64,000 bases of DNA from Bacteriovoracaceae bacterium (GTDB lineage: Bacteria; Bdellovibrionota; Bacteriovoracia; Bacteriovoracales; Bacteriovoracaceae): assembly GCA_018649885.1 (NCBI GenBank), contig JABIHA010000127.1, positions 1 to 64,000 of the forward strand, given 5' to 3'. The notes under the pieces are model-generated. The model did no database searches. It was given only the letters and a program-made list of their open reading frames with translations, and was not told the DNA's origin. Positions 47,175 to 54,854 of the stretch are shown here, in pieces (the first letter of the stretch is position 1; each line of letters starts with the position of its first letter). Both the position numbers and the translations under genes were made by a program.

Positions 47175-48035
47175 ATGCCAATGAATGATTTACAACATGG
47201 AATTGACGCTTTAATGCCACCACAGATGGCAGAAAAAGCAGAGGCTTTGGGAGTTAAAAAAGCTCATCTAGCTTGGGACAAGGTTTTTGCACTGTCGATA
47301 CTCGCAGGTGCCTTTATTTCTCTTGGAGCTGTTTTTGCGACGACTGTTACAGCTGGAGGTGCAGGAGTTATCCCCTTTGGTATTTTAAAACTATTGGCCG
47401 GATTCGTCTTCTGCCTTGGACTTGTTCTGGTTGTTGTTGCAGGAGCTGAGCTTTTTACTGGAAATAATTTAATCGTTTTGGCCTGGGCCAATGGAAAAAT
47501 AACATTTTTGCAGGTTTTAAAAAACTGGGTGATCGTGTACATCGGTAACTTTGTTGGATGCATACTTACTGCCATTGGAATTTTTCTTTCTGGGCAATAT
47601 AAATTTGGACAAGGAATTGTTGGTGTTAATATTTTGAAAATAGCAAATGTAAAAACAAGCTTGGATTTTGTAGAAGCTTTTATGCTTGGAGTATTTTGTA
47701 ATGCACTGGTTTGCCTTGCTGTTTGGCTAACGCTTAGTGCGAGAAGTACTACGGATAGAATTCTTGCAGTGATATTTCCTATTACTGCATTTGTGGCTGC
47801 AGGTTTTGAGCATAGTATTGCTAATATGTACTTTATTGGCATTGGGCTTTTGGTTAAGTTTTATGCTGGAGCTAAGTTTTGGGCCATGACTCAGTTAGCG
47901 GGTGATTCATTTGAGAGTTTGAATATGGTGAATTTCTTTTTGGTGAATTTGGTTCCGGTTACGCTTGGGAATATTGTGGGGGGGTCTGTTATGGTTGGGT
48001 TGATTTATTGGGTGATTTATATTCGTAAGTCGTAA
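47175..48035 (+). CDS. Formate/nitrite transporter (FNT) family channel
   Basis: 286 residues with six membrane helices. AGAFISLGAVFATTV, AGAELFTGNNL, NWVIVYIGNFVGC and FEHSIANMYFIGIG are FNT signatures, the last containing the central pore histidine. It moves formate, nitrite or a related small anion. Second gene of a two-gene unit. Confidence 0.92.
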   Translation: MPMNDLQHGIDALMPPQMAEKAEALGVKKAHLAWDKVFALSILAGAFISLGAVFATTVTAGGAGVIPFGILKLLAGFVFCLGLVLVVVAGAELFTGNNLIVLAWANGKITFLQVLKNWVIVYIGNFVGCILTAIGIFLSGQYKFGQGIVGVNILKIANVKTSLDFVEAFMLGVFCNALVCLAVWLTLSARSTTDRILAVIFPITAFVAAGFEHSIANMYFIGIGLLVKFYAGAKFWAMTQLAGDSFESLNMVNFFLVNLVPVTLGNIVGGSVMVGLIYWVIYIRKS

Positions 48036-48112
48036 TGATAGCAATCTACCAAAAATCACCCCAACCCCACCTCCTCAGTCACAAAAACTCGAACCTTTCA
48101 TATTGTGTATAG

Positions 48113-48520
48113 TTAATTCGATGCTTGGTTCATCGTTTGCATGCAATTTCCATGGTAACCCTGCATTTGATCCATCATATCCATCATCATGTCATGCATT
48201 TGTCCCATATTTTCATTGCTCATCATACCCATACCCTTATCTTGTACCATTACTTTTTCGTCCATCATGGCCATGCCTTTTCCACCCATCATGGAGCTCA
48301 TCAGCTTCATTTGGCTTTGCATATTTTTCATGTGTCTTTCCATCAGTTGTTGTTTCTTTTTTGGATTTTTAGTTTTAGATATTTGATCCATCATTTTATG
48401 CATTTGATCCATCTTTATTTGCATTTTAGACATATCCATATTATCTGGCTTATTTTTTGCAAAAGAAAGGATAGTGGTCATCGAAATTACAATCAGTAAT
48501 ACAAGTGTTAGTTTTGACAT
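48113..48520 (-). CDS. Exported methionine-rich protein
   Basis: 135 residues; signal peptide MSKLTLVLLIVISMTTILSFA, and a GGAGG ribosome site. About 33 residues are methionine, often as MM or MxxM with H, D and Q (KMDQMHKMMDQ, QMHDMMMDMMDQM). Such sequences bind Cu(I) or Ag(I) in other proteins, so a periplasmic copper-binding role is a reasonable guess, but repeat expansion could equally account for the composition. The long open frames on the other strand here are a by-product of ATG/CAT repetition. Confidence 0.72.
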   Translation of the reverse strand: MSKLTLVLLIVISMTTILSFAKNKPDNMDMSKMQIKMDQMHKMMDQISKTKNPKKKQQLMERHMKNMQSQMKLMSSMMGGKGMAMMDEKVMVQDKGMGMMSNENMGQMHDMMMDMMDQMQGYHGNCMQTMNQASN

Positions 48521-48710
48521 AATGTATTCCTCCGTTTAAATGTTTGAAAATCCCATCGGGGAGCTTTTGTCCTCTTTATCATATATTCAGAAATATTTTT
48601 TAAATAAATGGAGTTAATTCTACTTAAGAAACTGACATGGTTTTGCGATACCATTAAATTTGACCAGTGTTTGTTTATATAATGATATACAATAGTTTAT
48701 AAAAGGAGCG

Positions 48711-49169
48711 ATGGTGAAATATTCTATGAGTGATTGGCTTGAATATAGCAAAAATTTAATAATAATAAGTACCACTGCTCTATTATTTCATTTAGCATGG
48801 GAGTATCTACAGTGTGGTCCCTTTTTTATCCATATAAACCTTGTACCTACTCACTTTGATATGCTGATAACATCACTTGGAGATGTTGTAATAACTATGA
48901 TTGCTTATTTTACGATTAGTTGGTTAAGTAAAAGTTTTCATTGGATTACTAAAGCTTGGGATCGATGGCATTGGTATGTGATGATTTCTATGGCATTAAT
49001 AATCAGTTTTTCTATAGAGTTATTTGCAATCCGTACTAATAGGTGGGCATATACTGAAATTACACCTCTAGCATTTGGACAAATCTCGCTATTACCTGTT
49101 GCTCAGTTGCTAATTCTCTTTCCTGTTACATTTTATTTTTCAAAAAAAATCATTCAAAAATATAGCTAA
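48711..49169 (+). CDS. Small polytopic membrane protein
   Basis: 152 residues, four predicted membrane helices (about 15-30, 48-70, 85-103, 118-145) with conserved-looking charged/aromatic patches WEYLQCGPFF and ELFAIRTNRWAY. AAAGGAG precedes the ATG. Not assigned to a family. Confidence 0.7.
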   Translation: MVKYSMSDWLEYSKNLIIISTTALLFHLAWEYLQCGPFFIHINLVPTHFDMLITSLGDVVITMIAYFTISWLSKSFHWITKAWDRWHWYVMISMALIISFSIELFAIRTNRWAYTEITPLAFGQISLLPVAQLLILFPVTFYFSKKIIQKYS

Positions 49170-49193
49170 CTTGGATAGCTAGTTTCAAAATTA

Positions 49194-49430
49194 TTATCTT
49201 GTCTGCTTTCTAGCAATGCCTTTGTACATGAAAATAATTTTAGGAGACTTTTCTAGTTGGAATTTTTTAAGTTTTTCTAATTTAAAGCCTGTATTACGCA
49301 GCTCTTTTTCTATATCGATAGTTAATTGGCATCCAGCTCCAACAATCTTTTGAAAGGGGTTCAGCATTCTTTGTAAGCGAGCGACTGAATTATTACTGCT
49401 TAATCCATGATCCAAAAAAAAAATGGCCAT
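49194..49430 (-). CDS. C-terminal part of a small SAM methyltransferase, after frame break
   Basis: The part from the break to 49194 encodes LDHGLSSNNSVARLQRMLNP, GAGCQLT and the final strands of a UbiE/METTL7-like class I methyltransferase (compare F-L-E-H-G...LNP...GGC in the family). Its own ATG at 49430 lies inside the upstream frame and is not a plausible start. It joins the 49393-49812 part if one T is removed from the T10 run on the coding strand. Confidence 0.6.
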   Translation of the reverse strand: MAIFFLDHGLSSNNSVARLQRMLNPFQKIVGAGCQLTIDIEKELRNTGFKLEKLKKFQLEKSPKIIFMYKGIARKQTR

Positions 49431-49812
49431 CTTGCTTTAGGACTCTCTTAATCTCACTGAGAGCTTTTGAAAGCTCAGGAATACTACATAATGTAATTGT
49501 ACTAACTACAGTATCGAATTGTTCGTTCTCATAAGGTAGATTTTCAGCGCCAGTTTGTTCGAAATGAACCTTGATTTTTTGTTTTTCTAATTTCTTGTTT
49601 AACTGTTTAAGCATTCCAGGGCTTGGGTCAATGGCCCATAATTCGTTTATATTGTCTGGGTAAAATTCAAGATTTTTACCTGTGCCAATTCCAATTTCTA
49701 GGATTTTCCCCGACGCAGATTTGAGGACTTTTTTTCTGTAATTATCAAAAACTCCAGTGCCTAGGATAAAGTCGTAAAGTTTGGGGAAAATGATTTCGGA
49801 GTATAGTTTCAT
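49393..49812 (-). CDS. N-terminal part of a small SAM-dependent methyltransferase, broken at a T10 run
   Basis: 139 residues before an early stop. YDFILGTGVFDNYRKKVL and ILEIGIGTGKNLEFY (SAM motif I), WAIDPSPGML, TGAENLPYENEQFDTVVSTI and RVLKQDGHFFF place it in the UbiE/METTL7-like class. The reading frame fails in ten consecutive T (A on the plus strand, 49414-49423); nine T would give GHFFLDHGLS and continue into the 49194 frame. Acceptor substrate unknown. Confidence 0.75.
   Translation of the reverse strand: MKLYSEIIFPKLYDFILGTGVFDNYRKKVLKSASGKILEIGIGTGKNLEFYPDNINELWAIDPSPGMLKQLNKKLEKQKIKVHFEQTGAENLPYENEQFDTVVSTITLCSIPELSKALSEIKRVLKQDGHFFFGSWIKQ
49414..49423. other. Poly-A run (A10) at the methyltransferase frame break
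   Basis: Ten A on the plus strand. Loss of one base restores the full-length gene. Confidence 0.75.
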
Positions 49813-50008
49813 GGTGATTGGATTGTAGCTTAGAAATTGTGGAATTGCATTTGGGGTCGAGTACTGGGGCGCTGGGTTTTGGTGAACCGAGTTTGAGCGG
49901 TATTGTTGGGGGCTTTGTTCTTGGGGTTATAAAGTGTCACCCATCTCCCCGAATTCTACATACGGGCCAAGGAAACTAGCTCAATATGCTGGTGTGATTA
50001 ATTAAATA

Positions 50009-50085
50009 TGGTCGGACAGACTGGATTCGAACCAGCGACCACTACTCCCCCAGAGTAGTACGCTACCAGACTGCGCTACTGTCCG
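50009..50085 (-). tRNA. tRNA-Pro (anticodon GGG)
   Basis: 77 bases with encoded CCA. Acceptor CGGACAG/CTGTCCG, anticodon stem CTACT/AGTAG with loop CTGGGGG (anticodon GGG), T arm GCTGG-TTCGAAT-CCAGT. Confidence 0.95.
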
Positions 50086-50135
50086 ACTGAATTTTTGAGG
50101 GACCGCCATAGTACCCGCCGCCCAATTTTCAGTCA

Positions 50136-50759
50136 ATGATTGTTCTGCTAAAAGAGGGTATGAATGAATTGAAAATAAGAGATTTTGACAATACTTTGGT
50201 GGCCCCAGCAAGAAACGAGGCGCCTAACTTACCAGAAGGTGGAATTGATCTTGAAATTGGCTGTGGTGTTGGGCTCCATCCCCTACAGTATTGTGCAAAG
50301 CATCCTGAAAGATTTCTGATCGCCATTGAGAGAACAAGTGAGCGCTTTTCGAAATTTGAAAGAAGAATAGGTACTCACAATACTCCAGAAAACTTGCTCG
50401 CCATAAGAGATGATGCCATATCATATATTACTCACAATCTTCCACTTAACAGTGTTAATCGCGTTTTTCTCCTCTACCCTAACCCTTACCCAAAAACTAG
50501 ACACCTAAACAAAAGGTGGCATGCTATGCCCTTTATGAGGCAACTTAAAAGTGTACTGAGAAGTGGGGGAGAAATCGTTTTGGCCACTAATGAAAAGTTC
50601 TATGCTGATGAGGCCAAAAAATATATGTGTTCGTACTGGGGGTTTGAGTTAGTGGAAGATGTGGAGCTTGCTTTTGACTTCCTTGGAAGAACTCATTTTG
50701 AGAGAAAGTACCTGGAGAGAAAGCAAAGTTGTTACAACTTGATTTTTAGGAAGCTATAA
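50136..50759 (+). CDS. TrmB-like SAM-dependent methyltransferase
   Basis: 207 residues. IDLEIGCGVGLHPLQYC is SAM motif I, FLIAIERTSERFSKFERR and VFLLYPNPYPKTRHLNKRWH resemble tRNA (guanine-N7) methyltransferase TrmB, with PNPYPK in place of the usual PDPWPK. It may be a divergent tRNA methyltransferase. The start is uncertain: ATG 50136 or ATG 50160 (GAGGG lies only a base or so before the second). Overlaps the convergent next gene by 6 bases. Confidence 0.75.
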   Translation: MIVLLKEGMNELKIRDFDNTLVAPARNEAPNLPEGGIDLEIGCGVGLHPLQYCAKHPERFLIAIERTSERFSKFERRIGTHNTPENLLAIRDDAISYITHNLPLNSVNRVFLLYPNPYPKTRHLNKRWHAMPFMRQLKSVLRSGGEIVLATNEKFYADEAKKYMCSYWGFELVEDVELAFDFLGRTHFERKYLERKQSCYNLIFRKL

Positions 50760-51887
50760 AATTGTATTGTGCTGGAGAAGTTTTAAAAGATTGTCTTTTT
50801 CTTCTTTTGAAAGTGATTTTACATAATTTCCCAGCAGTGATTTGAGAGAATCTTGACTCTTTGTTTTAGGAACCACAATCCATGACCAGATATTCATAAA
50901 TGACTGTTCCATCTCTCCTGGTGTATCTTGGAATTGGTCTTGTATCTCACTACCTTGATCAATTAGATCCCAAAGAGTAGTTGTCACTCTACCTGAAACG
51001 CTTTCTCCTTCATGCCAATCACTTCCACTGTGCTCCCAGCCGAAAGTACTGCCATCAAATAAATATGTGGTGCTTGATTGACTTATGCCTAGAGAGAAAA
51101 ATCTAGCGGTTCCATTAATGTATGCACACTTAGGTGACCAAACAAGGTGGATGGGGTGATTAATTTTGCAAGACTCGTATATCCCCGCATTATCTAGCAG
51201 TGCAAATGCATAGTAGTAGTTGATAATGTCTTTGGCCTTAATGTAGCTATGTGGAACAAACACTTGTTTAGTAATACTGTCGTAGCCAATTCTTTTTGTG
51301 AGACCTGGATACCAAGTGACATTGATTCCACCAAAAGCTCCATGGTTTTTGAGCCCTACTACTTTTGAATTCTTTAATCTATTTCCAATTTCAACTAGAT
51401 CAGAGGTTAGCCACCAAGCTTCTACTAAAGGAGAGAAATCTAGGATGAAGGACTTAAAGAAATCTGATTCTACCAAGAGGTTTTCATTTCCTTTTTTAAT
51501 TTCATGCCATCCTATGCTGTAGGCGTATGGGGACCTATTTCCGGAGAGGTCTGCCTTACCCACAACCTGGTAATGTTGAAGGCCTGTGCTTGGAAAATAC
51601 ATCACTGATTTGGAAAGGATCTCGATGGTGATCAAGGATTTACTCGCCATAAAACGATCGTCTAGTGATAAATAAAAGAAGCCGCTTTTATCTGTGATAC
51701 CTGTAGCGAGAGTGTGGCCAACTTTATTTTTTGCCATGACGACCATTTGTCCCATGGGTTGCCAGGTGTAATTTCTTGAAGGTCCGATAACTTCGCGAGG
51801 AATAATAAGAAAACGCCCGCTTACCGAAGTCGCGCAGTGAGCAAATGTAGAAGCAAATACTAGAACTAAAATAAATGCATACTTCAA
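50754..51887 (-). CDS. Secreted protein, possible inactive peptidase-like fold
   Basis: 377 residues from TTG 51887, needed to include the signal peptide MKYAFILVLVFASTFAHC. An Ig-like or carboxypeptidase-regulatory-like beta domain (about 45-110, TGITDKSGFFYLSL) is followed by a domain with HSYIKAKDIINYYYAFAL and WHEGESVSGRVTTTLWDLID, a context seen after the zinc site in gluzincin-type proteins; no HExxH is present. Eight T precede the TTG start. Function unknown. Confidence 0.65.
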   Translation of the reverse strand: MKYAFILVLVFASTFAHCATSVSGRFLIIPREVIGPSRNYTWQPMGQMVVMAKNKVGHTLATGITDKSGFFYLSLDDRFMASKSLITIEILSKSVMYFPSTGLQHYQVVGKADLSGNRSPYAYSIGWHEIKKGNENLLVESDFFKSFILDFSPLVEAWWLTSDLVEIGNRLKNSKVVGLKNHGAFGGINVTWYPGLTKRIGYDSITKQVFVPHSYIKAKDIINYYYAFALLDNAGIYESCKINHPIHLVWSPKCAYINGTARFFSLGISQSSTTYLFDGSTFGWEHSGSDWHEGESVSGRVTTTLWDLIDQGSEIQDQFQDTPGEMEQSFMNIWSWIVVPKTKSQDSLKSLLGNYVKSLSKEEKDNLLKLLQHNTIL

Positions 51888-52112
51888 AAAAAAGACCCCC
51901 GATTTGGATTCCGAACATACCTTGCCAGTGGGTCAATGTCATCCAAAAAGGAATCATGTTTTACTCTATGTGGTTGAAAATAGGGACGAAAAATACCTGA
52001 CGAAAACACTAAGGTTTATTCGGTAAGCGTCCGAAAGGCCTTGTGAACAATTTGTATTGAGGAGTGTGTTATAAAAATTAGTGATGAGCTCAAAGATTTA
52101 CTTCCCTGTGCA

Positions 52113-52499
52113 ATGCCAAAGTTGGCCTTGAAGACGGCCAGGTTAGCTCAGCTGTGTAGCTCACTTAGAAAAGATGGCTACCGCATCGAGCTGTTCCACG
52201 ACTTTAAGCATGAAGTTCATTCTTTCAAGGAGCTTGGTAGTCTTTTTGGCATTGAGTTTGTGACAAATATTACTCACTACCTCGAAGATTACACTCAATT
52301 TATGATGACTCTACCTATGCCCTCAAAAGATCATCAATATCATCTTGAAGGCTATATTGAGCTACTTCTGGACTATGTTGCACAGATCGCTATTGGAATT
52401 GATTTCGACACAGGTATTTGGGTCACTGAGTTTCACCAGCACTTAGTCAAAGAAAATATGTTGCGCGAAAATAGAGAAGTTGCTAGTTGTAGTAAATAA
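52113..52499 (+). CDS. Hypothetical helical protein
   Basis: 128 residues from ATG 52113. The frame stays open upstream and would add about 14 residues (ISDELKDLLPCA) right after a strong GAGGAG at 52059-52064, but only ATA (52071) or ATT (52077) would be available as start codons there. The protein is soluble and helical (YLEDYTQFMMTLPMP, YIELLLDYVAQIAIG). No family recognised. Upstream of the arsenosugar-type glycosyltransferase by 21 bases. Confidence 0.6.
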   Translation: MPKLALKTARLAQLCSSLRKDGYRIELFHDFKHEVHSFKELGSLFGIEFVTNITHYLEDYTQFMMTLPMPSKDHQYHLEGYIELLLDYVAQIAIGIDFDTGIWVTEFHQHLVKENMLRENREVASCSK

Positions 52500-52520
52500 A
52501 TCTCTATCCTTTGAGCGCTG

Positions 52521-53216
52521 ATGAAAAAAAAAGTCGCAATCGCAATATTTGTAAAAACCCCCAAATTTTCATCTTGTAAAAGTCGCTTGGCCAAAACAAT
52601 TGGCACTAGTGCTGCCGTTAAGTTTCATTTATTCTCCTCAAATATTGTGGGAGAAACAGTATCTAGTGTGACTCAGGCCCAAGGGTTTTGGTCAATCGCT
52701 GAGCTTGAAGCAATGGATGGCGAATACTGGGGTGGTGGATTAAAAAAAATCCATCAAGGAAAAGGATCTTTAGGGGAGAGACTGGATAGAGTTTACCAAA
52801 CTCTGTCACAAGACTTCGAAAAAGTGATCTTCCTTGGAGCTGATTGTCCACAAGTTGAAAAATCTCAAATCGATCATGCCTTAAAAAAACTTGAAAAAGC
52901 TGATTTTGTATTTGGTCCTTCAGAAGATGGAGGTTTTTATCTATTTGGTGGAGCCGCGCCCATCTCTAGAGAAATTTGGAATGAAACTCGCTACAGCGAA
53001 AGTGACACCTTAGCTCAAATTTCCAGAAGCTTAAAATCCATTGGTAGTGTTGAGATTATTGAAAGTCTATTTGATGTAGATCATTTTGATGAATTTAAAA
53101 AATTAGGCACTGCTCTAGGAAGCTTTCAAAACTTGACTCCAAAAAAGAAAGAGTTACTTAATTTTATTGATCACTTAGTTGAAGAGCAGGAAGCTCCTCC
53201 AAGTACACAAAACTGA
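52521..53216 (+). CDS. TIGR04282-type arsenosugar biosynthesis glycosyltransferase
   Basis: 231 residues. IFVKTPKFSSCKSRLA, GSLGERLDRVYQTL, VIFLGADCPQV and FGPSEDGGFYLFG are the DUF2064/TIGR04282 signature of a nucleotide-sugar-type transferase (GT-A-like fold). The family is typically encoded near a radical SAM protein and ArsM in arsenosugar clusters, as here, where they lie convergent within 1 kb. Cytoplasmic. Confidence 0.85.
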   Translation: MKKKVAIAIFVKTPKFSSCKSRLAKTIGTSAAVKFHLFSSNIVGETVSSVTQAQGFWSIAELEAMDGEYWGGGLKKIHQGKGSLGERLDRVYQTLSQDFEKVIFLGADCPQVEKSQIDHALKKLEKADFVFGPSEDGGFYLFGGAAPISREIWNETRYSESDTLAQISRSLKSIGSVEIIESLFDVDHFDEFKKLGTALGSFQNLTPKKKELLNFIDHLVEEQEAPPSTQN

Positions 53217-54097
53217 GCGCAAAACTTGTGGGCCAGATGTACTCTTGATAGAGACTCTTTAAGTGAATATCCCATCTCAAATTTGGGGTCATATGCTAGG
53301 AGTGTACAAGGCATAACCACTATTCGTGATTCTCCCTTTTTCTTAATGACCATCCTCTGTGTTGCACACATCTGATCTTCTGGTCTTTTACCGAGTATAC
53401 TCCAGCAACCAGTACTTATTTCAGGGACATTTTTTTGTAGATCCATCTCGGGGAAGATCACCAACTTTTTCTCGATATCAATACTTATACCATGAGAATT
53501 TAATAATCTTTGGTAGCTGCATTTTGCATCAGTACTAGTTTCTTCTTTGAGAGATCTTCCAGCAATTGAAATATTAAATCGGCTCACAAATAACCACTCA
53601 ACCATCTTTAGACACGAATCAAATGTGCCTTGCCCTCTTTCCTTCTCATGCAGTTCTTTTGTATGGTGATCAAGTGATATCCTGATATGCAATTTGTCAC
53701 TATAGCGTACTAACAAACTTAAAAGAGCAATTTTGTGCCTTTCTAAAACTCTGTGAGCATTGGTCAGCACTAGTACTTCGAATCCACGGGATAGAATTTC
53801 TTCTAAAATTTCTATGATTTGTGGATTCAAAAATGGTTCACCGCCGGTTAAACCTATTAAATTTGTGGTCATCTGATTTTCTTTGATTTCGTCAAGAAAA
53901 GGTGTGATATCTTTTGTTTCAATGAAAGACAGCCTGTCATTGCTAGGAGAGGATTCAATATAACAGTTCTTGCAGCTAAGGTTGCATTTTGTGCCAGTAT
54001 TAAACCAAAGAGTTTTTAGTAGCTGAAAATCAACAAAGGCCCTTTGTTTCCCACATACTGTGGACTCTGGGTTTTTAAAGTAGAGGTTAGTATCCAT
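53171..54097 (-). CDS. Radical SAM protein of the arsenosugar-type cluster
   Basis: 308 residues from ATG 54097, overlapping the DUF547 stop by 11 bases; the frame continues upstream to 54127. CNLSCKNC (Cys38, 42, 45) binds the radical 4Fe-4S cluster and GLTGGEPFLNP is the SAM GGE motif. Later cysteines (TGCWSI, DQMCATQ, VMPCTLL and the end CAQFCVLGGASC) may hold an auxiliary cluster. By context it plays the ArsS role of adding adenosyl to dimethylarsenite, but the sequence is not clearly the standard ArsS, so the call is by family and neighbourhood. It overlaps the 3' end of the glycosyltransferase gene by 46 bases. Confidence 0.72.
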   Translation of the reverse strand: MDTNLYFKNPESTVCGKQRAFVDFQLLKTLWFNTGTKCNLSCKNCYIESSPSNDRLSFIETKDITPFLDEIKENQMTTNLIGLTGGEPFLNPQIIEILEEILSRGFEVLVLTNAHRVLERHKIALLSLLVRYSDKLHIRISLDHHTKELHEKERGQGTFDSCLKMVEWLFVSRFNISIAGRSLKEETSTDAKCSYQRLLNSHGISIDIEKKLVIFPEMDLQKNVPEISTGCWSILGKRPEDQMCATQRMVIKKKGESRIVVMPCTLLAYDPKFEMGYSLKESLSRVHLAHKFCAQFCVLGGASCSSTK

Positions 54098-54854
54098 TAA
54101 GATTCCAATCATAGTCCATGTAATCAATTCTAGTCGATTTATTCTTTATGAGTTGTTGCTCAGAAATATCTTGGGTAAAGTAAGTTGCTAGAAAATTTGG
54201 GACACTACCAAACTTTTTCTTAAAGTCACCTTTGTACCATTTAAAAATTTTACTCAAATTAAGTGTCTGCTTTTTTAAGTTCCAGCGATTTTTTTTCCTA
54301 TCAGTAATAAAAGAAAAAGTGGCCTTTTCAAGTTGAGAATTTAAAGAGGTTGGGTAGAAGGCTTCAGGGTATAGGTTTGGGCAACCAATAGACGCGCAGT
54401 TCACTGCAAAGTGAATCCTGGGTTCATTGAAGTTTTTTCTAATCATGTCGTGCTCAATACCATCGAGACTTCTTTCTTCTTCAAGGAGAATGAAAAATTT
54501 CTTTTTCCAAGGACTGGTAAAAAGTGAGCCCAGCTTTTTAATTGATTCTAATGGGAAATTATCTACTATGAGTTTTACGGTGAAGGCATTGTAAGCATTG
54601 ATCAGAAATGCCAGCTTTTCATTTTTTGAAAATGCATTGTATTCTTTTTTACTTACAGCAGTTAAGCTACCCAGGTATTTAACCAAAAGATTTTTTTCTT
54701 TTTTTACTCCACGGTAATTTACCAAGTTTTGCTTACCATTTTTTCTCATATTCTTTTTGAGAATCATTGACCACTCTCTATGCGAGTGATCGAAGGCGTA
54801 AGAATTCGATAGGACAAAAAATGCGCAAATTGTGAATAGTGATTTTAGCAACAT
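54087..54854 (-). CDS. DUF547-domain exported protein
   Basis: 255 residues; signal peptide MLLKSLFTICAFFVLSNSYA. KLAFLINAYNAFTVKLI, HFAVNCASIGCPNL and ILKWYKGDF-like IFKWYKGDF define DUF547. Members are common in arsenosugar clusters, though their function is unproven. Flanked by the radical SAM gene (11-base overlap) and arsM (10-base overlap). Confidence 0.88.
   Translation of the reverse strand: MLLKSLFTICAFFVLSNSYAFDHSHREWSMILKKNMRKNGKQNLVNYRGVKKEKNLLVKYLGSLTAVSKKEYNAFSKNEKLAFLINAYNAFTVKLIVDNFPLESIKKLGSLFTSPWKKKFFILLEEERSLDGIEHDMIRKNFNEPRIHFAVNCASIGCPNLYPEAFYPTSLNSQLEKATFSFITDRKKNRWNLKKQTLNLSKIFKWYKGDFKKKFGSVPNFLATYFTQDISEQQLIKNKSTRIDYMDYDWNLNGY

Noticed and set aside
47264-47842. 192-codon minus-strand frame within the FNT channel gene
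   Set aside because: Antisense shadow of a conserved transporter.
48103-48499. Three overlapping plus-strand frames opposite the methionine-rich gene, rich in His, Ser and Phe
   Set aside because: They arise because ATG/CAT repeats keep several frames open. The minus-strand frame has a signal peptide and a strong GGAGG site.
49840-49935. G-rich stretch upstream of the small methyltransferase as a G-quadruplex
   Set aside because: The G runs are irregular, with long spacers; not enough to support a feature.
51724-51957. 77-codon minus-strand frame overlapping the start of the 50754-51887 gene
   Set aside because: It runs through the signal-peptide coding region in another frame. It might point to a frame error in the T8 run, but the TTG start gives a complete signal peptide, so no correction is needed.
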